This document shows, in pieces, positions 5,433-5,478 of a DNA stretch of 5,478 nt. The number at the start of each line of letters is the position of its first letter. Position 1 is the first letter of the stretch. Both the position numbers and the translations under genes were made by a program. This DNA comes from an uncultured Collinsella sp. GTDB taxonomy: Bacteria; Actinomycetota; Coriobacteriia; Coriobacteriales; Coriobacteriaceae. The stretch spans positions 1 to 5,478 of the forward strand of contig URNM01000119.1 in assembly GCA_900549185.1 (NCBI GenBank), in the 5' to 3' direction. A model generated the notes under the pieces. That model saw only the letters and a list, made by a program, of their open reading frames with translations. It was not told the origin of the DNA and made no database searches.

Positions 5433-5478
5433 CTGTCTCTTATACACATCTGACGCTGCCGACGACTAGTCGAGTGTA
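5433..5478 (-). other. Untrimmed Nextera i5-side library adapter (artefact)
   Basis: CTGTCTCTTATACACATCT (5433-5451) is the reverse complement of the Tn5 mosaic end, GACGCTGCCGACGA (5452-5465) is the reverse complement of the read-1 adapter, CTAGTCGA (5466-5473) is an 8-base i5 index in reverse orientation, and GTGTA (5474-5478) begins the reverse complement of the P5 primer. The index read forward, TCGACTAG, matches S513 as I remember the list. The mosaic ends face each other as in one tagmentation product. The base assignment at the junction (5431-5433) could be off by one or two if genomic bases match the adapter by chance. Confidence 0.98.

Noticed and set aside
31..5451. 19-bp terminal inverted repeats (AGATGTGTATAAGAGACAG and its complement) suggesting a transposon of about 5.4 kb
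   Set aside because: These are the engineered Tn5 mosaic ends of the sequencing library, flanked by index and primer sequence. No transposase gene lies between them.

Overview
This window is one insert of bacterial DNA (about 50-5432) with untrimmed Illumina Nextera library adapter at both ends (1-49 and 5433-5478). Each adapter carries a complete 8-base index and a stub of the flow-cell primer. The end sequences are therefore not biology, and both outermost genes are cut by the library fragment, not by mutation.

The DNA is GC-rich with a strong preference for G or C in third codon positions. The transporter genes almost never use TTA, CTA or TCA codons. This bias, the protein sequences and a permease-ATPase fusion gene suggest a gut Actinomycetota of the Coriobacteriia, with Collinsella or a close relative as the best guess. 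That placement is an inference from general resemblance, not a database match.

Layout, all on the + strand: (1) the C-terminal part of a family 5 extracellular solute-binding protein (50-768); (2) a 157-bp gap holding a strong terminator-like hairpin and two short perfect inverted repeats; (3) a DppB-type permease (926-1882, GTG start); (4) a DppC-type permease fused in one chain to a DppD-type ATPase (1886-3901); (5) a DppF-type ATPase (3902-4729); (6) an 80-bp gap with an 11-bp perfect hairpin; (7) the first two thirds of an acetylxylan esterase / cephalosporin-C deacetylase family hydrolase (4810-5432).

Genes 1 and 3-5 form a complete Dpp/Opp-type ABC importer. The binding protein captures the ligand outside the cell, DppB and the DppC half form the membrane channel, and the DppD half and DppF hydrolyse ATP. 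The family is named for peptides, but relatives also import oligosaccharides, nickel and other ligands. The acetyl esterase next door, and a similar arrangement in Thermotoga, make an acetylated oligosaccharide a credible alternative substrate. The most unusual protein-level signal is that the cysteine-rich C-terminal motif common in Dpp/Opp ATPases has lost its cysteines in the fused ATPase and is absent from DppF. I see no CRISPR array, RNA gene, mobile element or clearly new defence-type system.
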